Shown in pieces: positions 22,511 through 35,033 of a stretch of DNA of 64,000 nucleotides. The DNA is taken from assembly GCA_963678705.1 (NCBI GenBank), contig CAVMBN010000131.1, positions 186,001-250,000 of the forward strand. The letters run 5' to 3'. A program made the translations under genes and the position numbers. Numbering within the stretch: position 1 is the first letter of the stretch; each line of letters starts with the position of its first letter. The DNA comes from Panorpa germanica (lineage: Eukaryota > Arthropoda > Insecta > Mecoptera > Panorpidae). Below the pieces are notes generated by a model that made no database searches, was not told the origin of the DNA, and was given only the letters and a program-made list of their open reading frames with translations.

Positions 22511-24061
22511 ATGGCATATAACGTAAGCATTACTACTGTTAATGATAGTTTGTTAGCTGGACGCTCAGGAAACTCAATATCTAATGAAGATAGATGGTTG
22601 GGAGTGCAAACAGAGCTGACGAGGCTTAGAACAGAACTATTACAGATGAGTATCACTAACAGTGCAATACTAAAACAATCAATGAATCACAATGGGTTTA
22701 TGCCGACGGAGAACCTGCAATGCATACCTGTCTTTAACCCAGCAACCACGGTATTGACAACTACAGCTTGAATGCGACAATTGGTAAAAGTAGCAGACAT
22801 TTACGGATGGAGTAATAAAGTAAAGCTTCATCAAGGTGTCAACAAGCTGCAGAGCGCAGCGAAGAACTGGTTTGATGCTAGTTTAAACGTAGTTGAAGAT
22901 TGGACGACGTTCAAATACGAGTTAATTAGGAATTTTCCAGTGGAGTACGATGAATCTGACGTACACATGGAACTAAAGAAGCGACAAAGAGAAAGAAATG
23001 AGGCAATACAAGACTCTGTATACTCGGATAAAGCGATCGCTAGTAAAAGTAAAAATATTAGTGAAAAAGCAGTTATAAAATACATAATAGCCGGAATAAA
23101 TAACCAAGACATGATGAGTGCGCTATCAATGTGCGATTTTTAAACCGTGCCAGATTTGTTATTAAAAGTTATAACACTACTACAAGTTAAAGAAAGAAAT
23201 CATTTTAGTGTACGCAAGGACAGACCAAAAGACCCAAGCGCGATAAAATGTTTTAATTGTAATGAAACCGGACACAAAGCAAACGTGCGCCGAAAAAGTT
23301 ACCAAGATTTTAAGACTAATAGAGACGAACGAAGTAAGAAAAACATTAAAAGTGAATGAAAAATAAAGTGTTTCAAATGTCATGAAGAGGGACATATTTC
23401 GAGAAATTGTACTGCAAACAGAACGAGTAATGCTTTGTTAGTGACCACCACAAACACACGTGATATGAGAAAAGACATGAACAGTATCAGTTTTAAATGT
23501 CCGATTAATACCGGAAGTAATCAGAATTTGATTAGGGCTGACGACTACATTAAATTAAGCAATAGTGCGGTTGTGCGTGAAAACAATACTGTAATAACTG
23601 GAATCGGAGGATTTCAAATGAAAGTTTTGGGTGAATTTAGTGCTCAAGTAAAAGTAGACAATGCACAGTACAATACCAACTTTTTAATAGTTCCATCAAG
23701 TACAACTAGACATAGTGTTATAATCGGTAAACCTTTGCTAGACCAAGTAGAAACCATAATAAGCGTAGACGGTATTACCATGCGAAAAAAGTACGAGGAA
23801 AGTAAACAGAATAAAATATTATGTGTAGCCGACGACGAAATTGTCATGGGTATTACTATTATTCCAGGTGCCAGGGCTAAAGTTAAGGAACTGGTTAAAA
23901 ATTATGAACCAAAAGTAACAAGGGTGACTGAAGCAGGAGAAATATACATGACCGATGAGGTTCCTGTTTTTCAAAATCTGCGACGTATGGCTTACTGCAA
24001 TTAAGAAGAAGTTAAGAAACATCTAGAAACCTGGTTGAAAGACGGCAAGGTCGACGAGTAA
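22511..24061 (+). pseudogene. gypsy gag-protease frame with in-frame stops
   Basis: One continuous frame from the ATG at 22511 (MAYNVSITTVND). Gag: an N-terminal region, then KVADIYGWSNKVKLHQGVNKL and AAKNWFDASLNVVEDWTTFK as capsid-type motifs. Two zinc knuckles: 23249-23290, where the last Cys of the CCHC set is Arg, and 23369-23410, CFKCHEEGHISRNC, complete. Protease follows, with PINTGSNQNLI where DTGS is usual, so the catalytic Asp is Asn, and later IIGKPLLDQVETII. It ends at an RT start. Premature stops lie at 22769 (TGA), 23141 (TAA), 23357 (TGA), 24002 and 24059 (TAA); I see no frameshift. Decay is therefore by substitution. Confidence 0.85.
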
Positions 24062-24625
24062 ACATTAAACAAAACTTGTCAGCGTAGCATAAATACTACA
24101 CCGTTCAACTTGTTAACAGGTGTGACAATCAAAACAGAAGATGAGACGCATATCTATCAGCTGTTAAAAGAAGATAATCAAGAAATGCGTGAGGATGACT
24201 TACAAGAGTTAAGTGTGAGCGCCAAGAAACGAATATTAAAAACACAGAAAGAGAATAGAAAGAATTTTAATCGAAAACCAGCTAGGACATACAAAGTCGA
24301 AGACATTGTTGCCGTAAAAAGAACTCAGTTTGGTACTGGATTAAAACTACATAACAAATATTTAGGACCATATCAGGTTACAGGAGTTGACCCAAATGAG
24401 CGGTATAGGGTAAGACGTATCGGTGAAGGGGAAGATTCTTCTAATACACATTCAGGTGCCGATCACATGAAGCCATGGGGCGCGTTCTTAGACGCTAGTG
24501 ATTTTGAAACTGAAGATGTCATTAATCAGGGTGCCGAGCAGCAAGCAGATGACAGTAGTGACGTATCGTATTTGGCGTTTAAAGAAAGGAGTCGCATGGC
24601 CGTGTGGAGTCGTAAAAATAAATAG
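24062..24625 (+). pseudogene. gypsy integrase C-terminal end
   Basis: Same frame as gag-protease. It begins NKTCQRSINTTPFNLLTGV (end of the integrase core), then KRILKTQKENRKNFNRK, DIVAVKRTQFGTGLKL and the GPY/F-type motif KYLGPYQVTGVDPNERYRV, finishing DHMKPWGAF and an acidic tail. The catalytic DDE region is missing. The last about 170 codons are open, ending in a stop at 24623-24625 just before the right LTR. Confidence 0.8.
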
Positions 24626-24646
24626 AGCATACAATGTAATCATAAC

Positions 24647-25161
24647 TGTAACACCCGAGCTAGAAAACTCGTAAAAGAATGTGATTAATCAGGGTATATT
24701 GTGAACGGAAACCAAGTGAAAGGTTAAAGCAATTAAAATGTGTAAAACTTTAAACCACTGATTGAATACGTGAGGGAATGTGCTTACCGAAATTAACTAA
24801 ACGAATTTTTAAAAGTAATAAAAATAAACCTATTAAATCAAGCTGAAAACTAATGAAGAACTGAGTTTATAATAACTAGAAATTAAGATGGTTTGTTCAT
24901 TCATTGTTCTGTATTTGTAAAGTAAATACCAACGTTTATATTGTAACCTTATTGTATTATTATCATCGTCATTATTTAATTAAATAAATGTATTACACAA
25001 ATTATGTGATTCTTTAACATCCTGACAAGAAATTAAGATATTGCATAATTGAATAGTAATTGAATTGGCATTTGCCCTAAATTAAATAAGAGGACCTTGA
25101 TTCTTGATCAGATTAGCGGGATAGATATTGTTTTCCACATCAGAATTGGGATGGTACTCTC
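24647..25161 (+). repeat. 3' LTR of the gypsy element (515 bp)
   Basis: Starts TGTAACACCCGAGC and ends CTCGTTTTCCACA (TG...CA). It contains an AATAAATG polyadenylation-type signal near 24985. It is followed directly by an (AT)n run. Confidence 0.8.
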
Positions 25162-25167
25162 GTTTTC

Positions 25168-25205
<38 letters not shown>
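25161..25205. repeat. (AT)n microsatellite
   Basis: Alternating AT directly after the LTR end; the element may have inserted into it. Confidence 0.9.
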
Positions 25206-25207
<2 letters not shown>

Positions 25208-26081
25208 TTAGTTTAAAAAGCACGCATGTGTTATGTTTACCCGCTAGCAAAAGACACAAAAGATTCTACGTATTTTAAATAATAACAGTAATTGTTTCAT
25301 GTTCCGAGAATAGTCGGTTACTATTACACAATAGCTCTCATTTCAAAAGGTACTAACCTTAAAAAATAAAATAATTTTCAAGCAAGCAGCTTAGAACAAT
25401 ACAGATTTGTTTTTAATGCAGTATAGTAGTGTTGATATTCGTAGCGAATAGAGCAAATAATATAGGATTTTGTGTTAAATGAGAATTTTAAACTACCAAT
25501 GCACATAAATCTTTTTTTTTTCAATGATATGACATTTCTGCAATAAGTCATTTTTTGTGTAAAATTTGTCTTAGTCTTTCTTGTTAAGTCAAAAATTATA
25601 AACCGTTGTTAATTCAATTCGGTTAATTGTCTAATTAAATGTGCGTCAATTAAGAAGTCAAAGAAGTTTATAGTTGAATTGCTTAAAGTTGGTCAATAAA
25701 ATTCAAGCTTACAAACAGGGTTTTGTAGTGACCAATTATATAAATAGAGTTATTCATTAACTGAACTAATCTATTGCATAATAATTAAGACACTTAAGGT
25801 GTAATTTGAGTAATTATTTGTAATCGCTGAATATTAATTATTTTTGTACTATTTTGTTATGAGCTAATGTAATCTGTTACTTGTAATCAGTATATTATTT
25901 TGTTAATAAACTATATGCACTTGTTAAATTAAACACGTGTTTATTGTGCTACCTAATAGTAAGTAAATATTGAATTCCACATTTTAGATAATGAAAACTG
26001 GCCTAGACTTGTACATTTCAAAAATTTTCATTATTTATCGCATTATTAAATGATTTTGATAATAATTTTGTGTATAATATA

Positions 26082-26137
<56 letters not shown>

Positions 26138-28208
26138 TCATAGATTTAATTAATGATTAGAAAAGGATTAGAGTATATAGGAGATTTGGAATTTCTTTGA
26201 ATATTTAGATCCTTTAATTTCATGTAACTATTTATTAAAATAGGTTTAATCTTTTTGGTCCAGTAAGAAGAGTTATGAATATATGTAGATAATAACTTAA
26301 TTTTATCAATAATTTGGAATTTCGATAATGTTTCACATTTAGCATAAAATTTATCACTAAGGAGTTGGAATCTAAATTGTAATGGAGCTATATTAGATTC
26401 AGCTTGAAGATATATTTTTATTTATGTTATTATATATATGAAGTTATATATATTTATTTATATTTAACACATAGGTCAAAATATTTAACAAAATATTCAG
26501 TTAGCGTTAATTTTCTGAAATAGAGTACAGAGAAATTACACTTTAAGCACTACAAGCAATGAAATAAGTATTCCTATTTCAAAATCAAGACAACCATAAT
26601 ATCAAAATAATAACTCATAAAAATACATACCATCTAATACCATTCATTTAAGAAATTGTAAAGAGAAAATTTATATTTAAAACAGTCTCAATTTTCTAAA
26701 CGCCACTTACAACAAAGTTGACTTGGAATATAAAATGCAGTTCTTGCTATCTTAAAATGGAAGCTTTACTATACTTTAGCCTTTTATTGATGACTGAATT
26801 ATTAATTATTTTTTATTACGAGGGCAGCTTGATAAGTAAGTGACTTTCTGAAATTCCGTAACGTTCGGCTTTTTTTTTAATTCAAGAAAACTTTACGGAA
26901 AATAAATAAAATAGAAATTTATGTTTTAAATGTTAAGCGCTGTACTTATATTACTCACACAGAGGAAGATTGTGTTTTTGAAAGAGGTATAAATAAATAA
27001 ATAAAGTAGAACATACTCATTAAAAAATGTAGGTTAAAGAAAATGCATTGTTCTGGAGATATGGCAGCAGATGCTACCGTTATAAAGGTTCGTTATATTA
27101 ATTGCAACAATATAAATAAAAAAAAAAATACTATAAAAATGTTCTTACAAAATGCAGAAGCATTTTTAGAAAAAATGATTACTATAACTCCTTTGCATAA
27201 CTTTATTGCAAAATGTCATTTATTACCTATTTGCTTTATTGCAAAATTATATGATCTTAACCCTTACCAGCTATTTTAGCAGCATACATTTTTAAATAAA
27301 GGAAATTAATTGTATAGATAAGTATAGAAAAACTATGAATAAAAATATAAATATAAAACATTTATTAAAAATAGTATTTAGTATATGTTTTAAGTGTAAT
27401 GAATCAAAGATTTCTTTATTATTGATACAAACGCACAGAATCTAAAAAAACATTAACTTAAAGATAGCACTAGCAGTGTAATTTGTATAATACATATGGC
27501 GCATCGAAAATAATCGAACAAAAAGACAAATGTATAATTATCTAATCAAAAAGTAACTACTTAATGAAGAAATTTAAATGCACTGTAAAATATTTCATTA
27601 CTGTAACTCATAATGTTGAAAAAATTCAATTACATACATTTTATTATTTTTTTATGGCATTTCAACCCATATTCTTAAGATATTATTTTCAAAAATACTT
27701 TAATGAAATAGGAAAATGTATATTTACAGCCTATTATAATATACATAAAATATTATCAAACACATTAATTAGAACTGGGTGTAGTTAAAAGACATAGAGA
27801 GCTGTCTATAAACAAAAATGCAATTCTGAATTATAATTTGTGAAGACAATTTTTGTTGAAAAATATATATTAATTTATCAGTTCGATTGCCTAGACTAAG
27901 GTTACATTTCTGTTTAAAGTACTTATTTTATTTATATTAGGTTATTAGCATACTTAGCATTTTTTTAATATTGTTTCTTATTTTAATTCAAAGTACATTA
28001 AAGTCTCATAAAACTGTATGCCAATGATCAAATATTATTTATATAAAATTCCAACTTAATGTTCGTTAAATTTACAGTTTTATACAGCTTAAGAGGCAAT
28101 AAAGTGTATTATTTATTTTAAACATAAATTATATACAATGTCATTTATTAACGAATACAAATAACAGACCATAAAACAAAAAATAGGTCTGTATTATTAT
28201 AAAGTTAC
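25206..28208. other. No gene recognised (about 3 kb)
   Basis: AT-rich. It holds a long (TA)n run at about 26072-26140. Near 26818-26870 there is a stretch (GAGGGCAGCTTGATAAGTAA) that resembles transposon ends in insects but has no partner. Frames at 27043-27279 and 27564-27788 look accidental. Confidence 0.5.
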
Positions 28209-28660
28209 ATAGAATATATATATATAAAGGGTGTCCAGCAGAAATTTTTTAAGTTTAAATTATCGTTACTCTTTAATAGGGGTCTAGGGGAGTGAAAAAG
28301 GCAGCGTCGGTTGTGTCGTCTATGCGGATTTGTTAGTAACCATGTGGCACTGGTCGGTAGCGCATCGCGAGTTTGCAGTGCAGCAATAATTAAAGTGTGG
28401 TGAATCGTTGATTCGAGCACATCGTGCTTTCTGTTTCTACTTTGATATTCGGGGGTTAAACGGTGATCCGAGCACGCAGCTTTCATGGTCGTGGGTACAA
28501 AGATTCTGACAAAAAGGAACAATGGTAAATATGCCGCACCCTGGAACGTCTTCGTCAGCCACAATGCCAGAACGAGTGGTATGCGTCAAGAAATCATTAG
28601 AGCTCCAAGTAAATCAGTGAGAAAGATTGAAAAGTATGTAATGGTAATCTTAATTGATAA
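28209..28660 (+). pseudogene. DUF4817-type transposon N-terminal helix-turn-helix remnant
   Basis: Plus frame from 28342: MWHWSVAHREFAVQQ, then after a stop LKCGESLIRAHRAFCFYF, then LSWSWVQRF, and PHPGTSSSATMPERVV near 28540, followed by a frameshift into RAPSKSVRKIEK. This is the layout of DUF4817 domains found at the N-terminus of a common insect transposase: helix-turn-helix, WV..F motif, then a P-rich linker. The catalytic part is absent. The sequence GGGTGTCCAGCAGAAAT at 28229 may be the element's left end. Confidence 0.7.
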
Positions 28661-28849
28661 TAAGGTGCTTTCGATAATGTATTGTCGTATAGCGTTCTAT
28701 GGAGAATAAGGCATGCTAGATAATCTAGATAACTGTATACCATTATTGACATTTTTTTCTACCATAAGGTATTAGTATTGCAAACTGGAAACAACATAAT
28801 GAAGAAGAAGTGCCCTCAATGATTATGTCTAAACCCATTTTATGGAATT

Positions 28850-29640
28850 TTTAGATGAGAACACATTAAATACGCACATTGAGACTGTCAACGTCAACGC
28901 AAGCTTCGCTGATGGCAAACTATTTCTAGTCAACGTGAATAGCAGAAACAGTTGGAAAAAAAAGCTGACCCTATAATGCAGCAGATGAGTAACTGGATGG
29001 ATACACACAAAATGAAAATATCTACCAACAAAACCAAAGGATCGATGCTCAAAGGAAAATTTTAAAAACCTCTTTTAAATACCAAAACCTATTAGGTATT
29101 AGAAATAATCCTGGATGAAAATCTAAATGTTGTTGAGCACGGTAAACATATCAAAGAAAAATTAGGCAAACGCATGGGAAAACTAAAAAGAGTAACAAGA
29201 AATTATTGGGACTACGGATAAAGGGTATTTAGAGTTTTTTATGAAGGAATGGCTATAACAATCATAACGTACGGTGCTGCTGCCTGCTTCAAAGAAGTAA
29301 ATAAAACCATTATAAGAAGGAAAGCAGCACAAAGATTTATTTCGTTGATGATATTAGGATTATGTAGAACAGTGTCTACAGAAGCACTAATAGTGAAAAC
29401 TTGCCAATAGACTTAGAAGTAATTAAAGCGGGAGTGAATAATTACTATAGAAAAGACTGACCAATATCACTCAATGAAATTAATATTGAAACAATAAATG
29501 GGGATGGGATAGACCATGGAAGAAGAATTCAAAATTATAAAAGAGCACTTAATGAGAAACTGTTGGCTTCATGGCAGAACAATGGGTATAAGGTTTATAG
29601 TATATTTACAATATTAACGTTGGATGAGTAGCTTGAAGAT
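28850..29640 (+). pseudogene. R1-like LINE RT end (degenerate)
   Basis: Plus strand, several frames. It has an RT active-site relic FADGKLFLVNVNSR near 28900 (YADD has become FADG), then MSNWMDTHKMKISTNKTKG, ILDENLNVVEHGKHIKEKL, LKRVTRNYWGLR, a relic of the ITYGAA motif near 29265, and PIDLEVIKAGVN at about 29400. This order is that of the RT C-terminal half in R1/LOA-type LINEs. Confidence 0.7.
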
Positions 29641-30213
29641 GTGTAGCGTCAAAGGTATTCACGGCATTGATTGATGATAACGATGACTGTTTTATTTAAA
29701 CAACAATGATAGATTTTGAGTATCAATTACTTGAATAATTAGATAAATTACCATGTCCTTTGACATCAAAAAAGAAAATTATTTTATAAAAGTTGATTTT
29801 AATTAATTTTTTTTTAAATGTTAATTATATTACAGCGATAACAGAGAAGTTTTGTTTTGTTTATGTGATCTGCGATCTCGGATTTATTATAATACAATAA
29901 TTGGGCATTCTTGTAGATTTGTTTTTGATATACCTAGTGAGTGAATTAGTTTTGTGGGTACAAAATTATTTAAAATAAAAAATTAATTTTAAATTTGTAA
30001 GCTAAGCTTTTATTATTTTATTTACTAGTAGAGTAATATATTAGCAGTATGACTGCTTATGTTTTTTTATTTATATCTTGTTTTGTTTTCTTGTCCGGTG
30101 ACTAGATATTGGTGTATGGGTGTGAAATTAACTAGTGTATTTGTTTATTTTTTTCATATAGTGAAAATTGATTTAAAAACGAATCTGAAATGGAGAGGAA
30201 AAAAATGATTATT
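29641..30213. other. No gene recognised
   Basis: AT- and T-rich sequence between the LINE remnant and the hAT element. Confidence 0.5.
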
Positions 30214-30221
30214 GCTAAAGC

Positions 30222-31423
30222 CAGAGATGTGCACAAATGCTTTTCAAAAGCATTTAAATACATATTGCAAATACTTCGTTATTTTCCTATTTCAAATACA
30301 AAATGAAAAATAAATTTTATGTTAGTAATTAAATACGAAAAACAAAATACGTATTTTAAAAATACTTTTGAGAAAATAGAATACTCTTTATGTTACTAAT
30401 ATAAATGTTATTTTTTTTAATAATTATGAGAATTTACATAAAATATAAATGTTATTTATGTCATGGATTTTAATACCATTATTTGTTCATATAATTTATC
30501 TTTAATTGTTCTTCGATAAGGTCTCATTATTATCGAACTCATCATATCATTATATTAAAAGACACGTTCTACTGGGTAGAACTTAGTATATAGGTGTTGT
30601 CTTTATAAAAATGTTTTCTTTATGTATGGATAATTAATAAAAGAATCTATGTTAGTATTACTGTCTTTTATATACTGTGATATTTCCAGTTCTATGGTTG
30701 TGTTACCATGGTCACGGGTTGTCGAAGAGTCCAAGTTATCCACAAACATATAATGAGATTCGCTGTTTTCCTTTTTCTTAATAGTTGTATTATATAGAGT
30801 TTTCATATTTTTTTGTTTTATTTTCCGTACTTCACAAACTAACAGTTTTGAAGGTACTCCTTGTTTGGCTTCCGCACCCATTTAAGTTTAAAAAATTGGT
30901 AATGGATAACCTAAGTATAGGCAGGTAGTTTTACCAGGAATTATTTTTATTTTGCAGAAGGATAAAATATGTATATGTAGTTGTGATAGTTTACTGATTA
31001 AAGCGTTATTAGGTAAAATAATAATATATTTATGTATATATATTTCAGTAAAACAATTATATTTCTTGTAGTAAAACAATTAATGAAAGAGAAAAAATGA
31101 TAAACAAATTTAGCTAAACGAAAATCAGATGTCTTATGGTGGGAGTAACAGGAAGGGCAATAAAATAATAGGCACATCTATCATTTTAAATTATAATTCT
31201 AAGAACGTAGATGGTGCTAATGTTGGTGATGTTTTAAGTTTATATTAAAAAAATAATGTTTATTGATTAAAAAAAATTAAAAAAGTATTTTGTATTTTCC
31301 AAATAGGAAATAGGTTGGTAACAGTTTTTAAATAAAATATAAAATTCCATATTCTTAAAAGATATTTAAATAAAAAATACTAAATAGTTATTTACTATTG
31401 TATTTGAAAAACACACATCTCTG
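30222..31423. mobile_element. hAT-type DNA transposon, non-autonomous (1.2 kb)
   Basis: Ends are CAGAGATGTG at 30222 and its inverse CACATCTCTG ending at 31423. The flanks are an 8-bp target duplication, GCTAAAGC (30214-30221) and GCTAAGGC (31424-31431), one mismatch. Eight-base duplications and CAG-type ends are the hAT hallmark. Subterminal AAATAC-type repeats occur inside both ends. A 92-codon minus frame at 30603-30881 (MGAEAKQGVPSKLL) matches nothing I know; there is no transposase. Confidence 0.85.
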
Positions 31424-31431
31424 GCTAAGGC

Positions 31432-32751
31432 AATACATTGACTAATCAATTCGTCTGCAACTGAAGACGAACAGTGTAATTGATTTGTAAGTAAGTTCGC
31501 TCTGGAAGGATTATAATGAGATAGCAATACTTTTGAGTGAAACAGTACGCTATCACGAGGCTTTTAAAGAAACAAATGTTTAGTGATGTACCGGGACTTA
31601 AAATGCGATTTTCCTTGTATTGCATTGGCATAAATAAATTTAAAAAAACTAGATAAATAGAAATATGCAAAAGAATAAAAAGAAGAAAAGGAAAAAAAGA
31701 AACGAGCATTTTTGTTTACCAAAAAAAAAAAAATTAAAAAACCCGATAGTGCAATTATAAATTAAAACAAAAAGAAATGCAAAAGAAGCAAAATCAAGAA
31801 AAGAACATGCTAGTAGTAATATAAATTAATTAGAAGAACAATTTAAGAGTCTTAACTCTTGTGATTTAACTTAATAAGTCCAAATATTAGGTAAATGAAT
31901 AATTATATAAAAGTTAATTGTGATTCTTGAGTATATACACTTTCAAAAAAACTATATAAGTTTAAGAACAGGTTCTAAGGCAAGCATATTTTAGAACTAG
32001 CTATTAAAAAAAATAGATCCAGGTATAATAATTTTTATAACATATACAGTGAATTTTCAAAAAATTCTTTAACAAATTCATACGAAAATGTATCTAAAAA
32101 ATTATTAATAACCGGACCTTAATTTTAATACGCATTTGTCTATTAAATTTGTAATAAATTTAAGAACATTTTTAAGAAAGTTTAATATATTGTGATTTTA
32201 GTTGTTTGCTAGGCGATAATTATATTAAGAGATAAGGTATTTCTAAAATGACATTTGTATTGAGAGTGATTACTCAGCAGTCAACTTTATTAGGTAAATT
32301 AGTACAAAAGAAACTAGTTTTAGGCGGGATAAAGCTACAATATTGTGACGTGACGTTATATTTTAAACGGAGTAGTGGAGGAAGATAAGTAGAAAGCGAA
32401 ATAATTCCATTATTAGAAAAGAGGGGTGTAGCAGCGGATAAAAGCTTTTACATTACCTTATGAAATATTTAAACAAATAAGAAATTACGTTTTAAAAATA
32501 TTGCAACAGTAAGTGCAAAATTTTAAGCTGATCATGAATAGGATAACTTGATTAAAGAGAATAGAAAAGAACAGTTAATGGAACCAACGATCGAGAGAAA
32601 ACTCCACTGTATACTGGGGGAAAAAATGGATTTGCATGTAAAAAAGAGTGAAAACAATGAACTGTACTTGAAAAAACAGTAGACAGGTTAATTTAGCAAT
32701 TAGGAGAGCTACAAATTATAGTTCAAGATAATAAAACTTTATATATTAAAT
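31432..32751. other. No gene recognised
   Basis: AT-rich, A-loaded plus strand. I see no domain in any frame before the Jockey remnant. Confidence 0.5.
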
Positions 32752-33394
32752 TTAATCAGGAAATATTCCCTCATTCAATGTTATTACAACGGGAGAGTGA
32801 CTCGACGATAGTTCTACACTAGATTCGCATTCTATACCATCATTAGAAATACCTTGAGTTACACAAAAATTTGCTAGATGCGTAGTTTTTTTCCTTATAT
32901 GTATGACAGTAAGTAAGTTTACTAGAGGAAGCAACATTCAGCTGTAATTGTTTGACTGCAAATAATTGTCGTCACTTGGGAGTTATAATCCGTAAGCCTT
33001 AATACGATTATGTGCATTTTGCATTATAGTCATCGCTTGCTATAAATATGCGTCCGACCGTTGCAAAGTAGTCTATTAAATTCTCTTTCTTAATTTTATC
33101 TCTATGTGGACATACACTGCTGATATAGTTATTGTACTTTTGCAATTTTTAACAAGTACATTAGTTGCTTGAATTTCTTTAGTGCAGTAGGATATCGCTT
33201 TGTAATTTTTGATATTGTTTCTTATTTATATTGTAAACCCTCTTTATACTGTGCCATCAGGATACCTTGTGTGATAAAATTTATAATTTAGCAAACAAAA
33301 TTAGCCTTTCGCTTAGTCACCTTGGTAAGTCTCCATTAATGATTAAACCTCAAGAGTATATTGTAGGATGCCATTTGTATTCCAAATACTATTT
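32752..33394 (-). pseudogene. Jockey-type LINE endonuclease remnant
   Basis: Minus strand: after ORF1, relics of the endonuclease start (WNTNGILQYTLEV) near 33385, FYHTRYPDGTV near 33275, ISAVY near 33120, DDYNAKCT (family GDYNAKH) at about 33020, and FCVTQGISNDGIE to SSSHSPVVITLN at 32870-32775. Many stops; the RT is absent. The catalytic Asp of SDH is Ser. Confidence 0.75.
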
Positions 33395-34230
33395 TTATGG
33401 AGTTGAATTTTGCAACATTTTGGTCGTGAGTGTTATTAGTAGGATTGTTATAGGTGTTATTTGTTGCATTATTTGATTAAGCATAATCATTAGTTCACGC
33501 ATGTTGTTTGGTTCATTTTCAGTTTGAATAGTATTTGCACGTGGGGAAATTCCAGTGGTTGTTCTGTATTTTTGGTAGTTAAGCGTAGCTAATGCCGTCT
33601 CAAGTCTAGCCATCAGCTAGTGTTGTTATACTTTGCTTTTATCGTAATGGTTAATATTCAATGTCCTCTTGCAGTCAGCTGAGCTGTGATTTCCAGCGCA
33701 CCTAATGCATTTTGTTTACGGTAGCAGTAAGATTATCGGAATCTCCTTTTTATGTTTTAGATATTGGTAACTGTATGGCCAAGTATATATAGTGACTTTT
33801 TCATTTCCTCAGATTCTTTATATGGATGCATAATTTTTAAAACTACTATACACTTTCTTTTCTCCTTAGTTTTACATGTGTAACACTCGCCTCCATTTCT
33901 TTCTGTTACTTTAGTAGAATTTTAATTTTGTACTGCTCGTTCGTGTTTTCAGCGAGTAATTTAATTAGTGGCTATATATTGCTTAATTTGTCCACAAATA
34001 TGGGTCGTGGTTTAGTCGACTTGTCTTTGACTTCAACATTCTCTCCTTGCTGCTCACAGCCATCAATGCATGCAATAGTTTTAGATGTTGGTACTAGTTG
34101 TATACTCAGTACGCCACTTTTGACTGATTTTTCAAAGACAAAGGTCTTTGCTGTAAAAGTGCGGTCTGTTTTACGGTACTTTCCTACCAAGTACGTTTTC
34201 CCATCCTTTAACATTAACTAGGCATCTTTG
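33395..34230 (-). pseudogene. Jockey-type LINE ORF1 remnant
   Basis: Minus strand. 34214-33972 reads through KSTKPRPIFVDKLSNI, the PPPIFV motif of Jockey ORF1. A zinc knuckle relic CIRCAGNHSSADC lies at 33710-33671. 33613-33395 is the helical tail (NNMRELMIMLNQIMQQI) typical of the ORF1 end. The endonuclease follows as in an intact element. The errantivirus LTR begins under 200 bp beyond the 5' side. Confidence 0.75.
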
Positions 34231-34412
34231 TTTTTCTCGTTTTCTTCCGTTAATAATACAAAATTACTAAATGAATTACAGCGGCTCTAATATGGCCGCG
34301 TGTTTTAAGAGTACTTGTGTTCGGAAACTATGGTTTTAGTTCATTATAGCATTGTATTTTCCGTTTAATAACTATATCATCAACAATGGTATCCGCCATA
34401 TTAATGTCATAT

Positions 34413-34704
34413 TGTTATAACTCACATTCCATACAACACAAACTAACAATGTCTCTTTAGTATCTTTGCTGACCATGCACTTTAGAGATAATAAAATAGT
34501 ATATAAGTAATATGTTAATCTTAATCTAGTTAGTTCAAGTTCATGTATAATCTGCATCGCGCAGATAGTAATTGGCTGACTCACCATTTGAGACTAGGCA
34601 TAAGCTGCATCGCGCAGTGAATATTAGCTCAAATAAATATTATTTAAGTAAAATTAAAATAAATTGTTTTTTTTATTAAAGTCTAACTTACTCAAACTTT
34701 AATT
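34413..34704 (+). repeat. 5' LTR of errantivirus copy 2 (292 bp)
   Basis: Starts TGTTATAACTC, ends CTTTAATT. It carries two CTGC-ATCGC-GCAG dyads at 34552-34564 and 34605-34617. Confidence 0.88.
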
Positions 34705-34714
34705 GGCGCAGTCG
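34705..34714 (+). other. Primer-binding site, errantivirus copy 2
   Basis: GGCGCAGTCG immediately after the LTR, identical to copy 1; tRNA-Ser type by analogy with 17.6/297. Confidence 0.7.
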
Positions 34715-35033
34715 TACGGATATTAAGGAATTACAATCGCTGTAAATTTTTCCATTTTTATGGTTAACTTAATATTTCGAAACCTACAAAAATAAAGTTT
34801 AAGAATAAAGTTAACTTAATAAATAGTGGAGTGAAATAGAAACAGAAGTTAAGTGCTCCGAGACTCATCGACCCACTAGCAGCAGCATATGGACATGAAG
34901 ATCTCGCAAGGCATCGCGGTGATAATCGTAACGATAATCGTGAGTACTCATTCATATTTCCTTTCTATATTCACACTTCCCAAAAACAAAAATTATTATA
35001 ATTTTTACAATAATATTTCCTGTTTAAAAAGGA

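Larger units (their letters stand above)
21868..25161 (+). mobile_element. Ty3/gypsy LTR element with internal pol deletion
   Basis: Order: a left LTR lacking its first part (21868-22232), leader with tandem repeat, gag-protease frame (22511-24061), integrase C-terminal end (24062-24625) and a full right LTR (24647-25161). The RT, RNase H and integrase core are gone: the frame passes from the RT start (HLETWLKDGKVDE) straight to the integrase tail (INTTPFNLLTGV) without a frameshift. A stretch that could be the missing piece lies upstream at 18670-20235. Confidence 0.8.

Noticed and set aside
26818-26880. Sequence resembling an insect transposon end (GAGGGCAGCTTGATAAG)
   Set aside because: No inverted partner or target duplication found nearby.
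27043-27279. 78-codon plus frame with an ATG
   Set aside because: Composition is that of the AT-rich surroundings; no domain.
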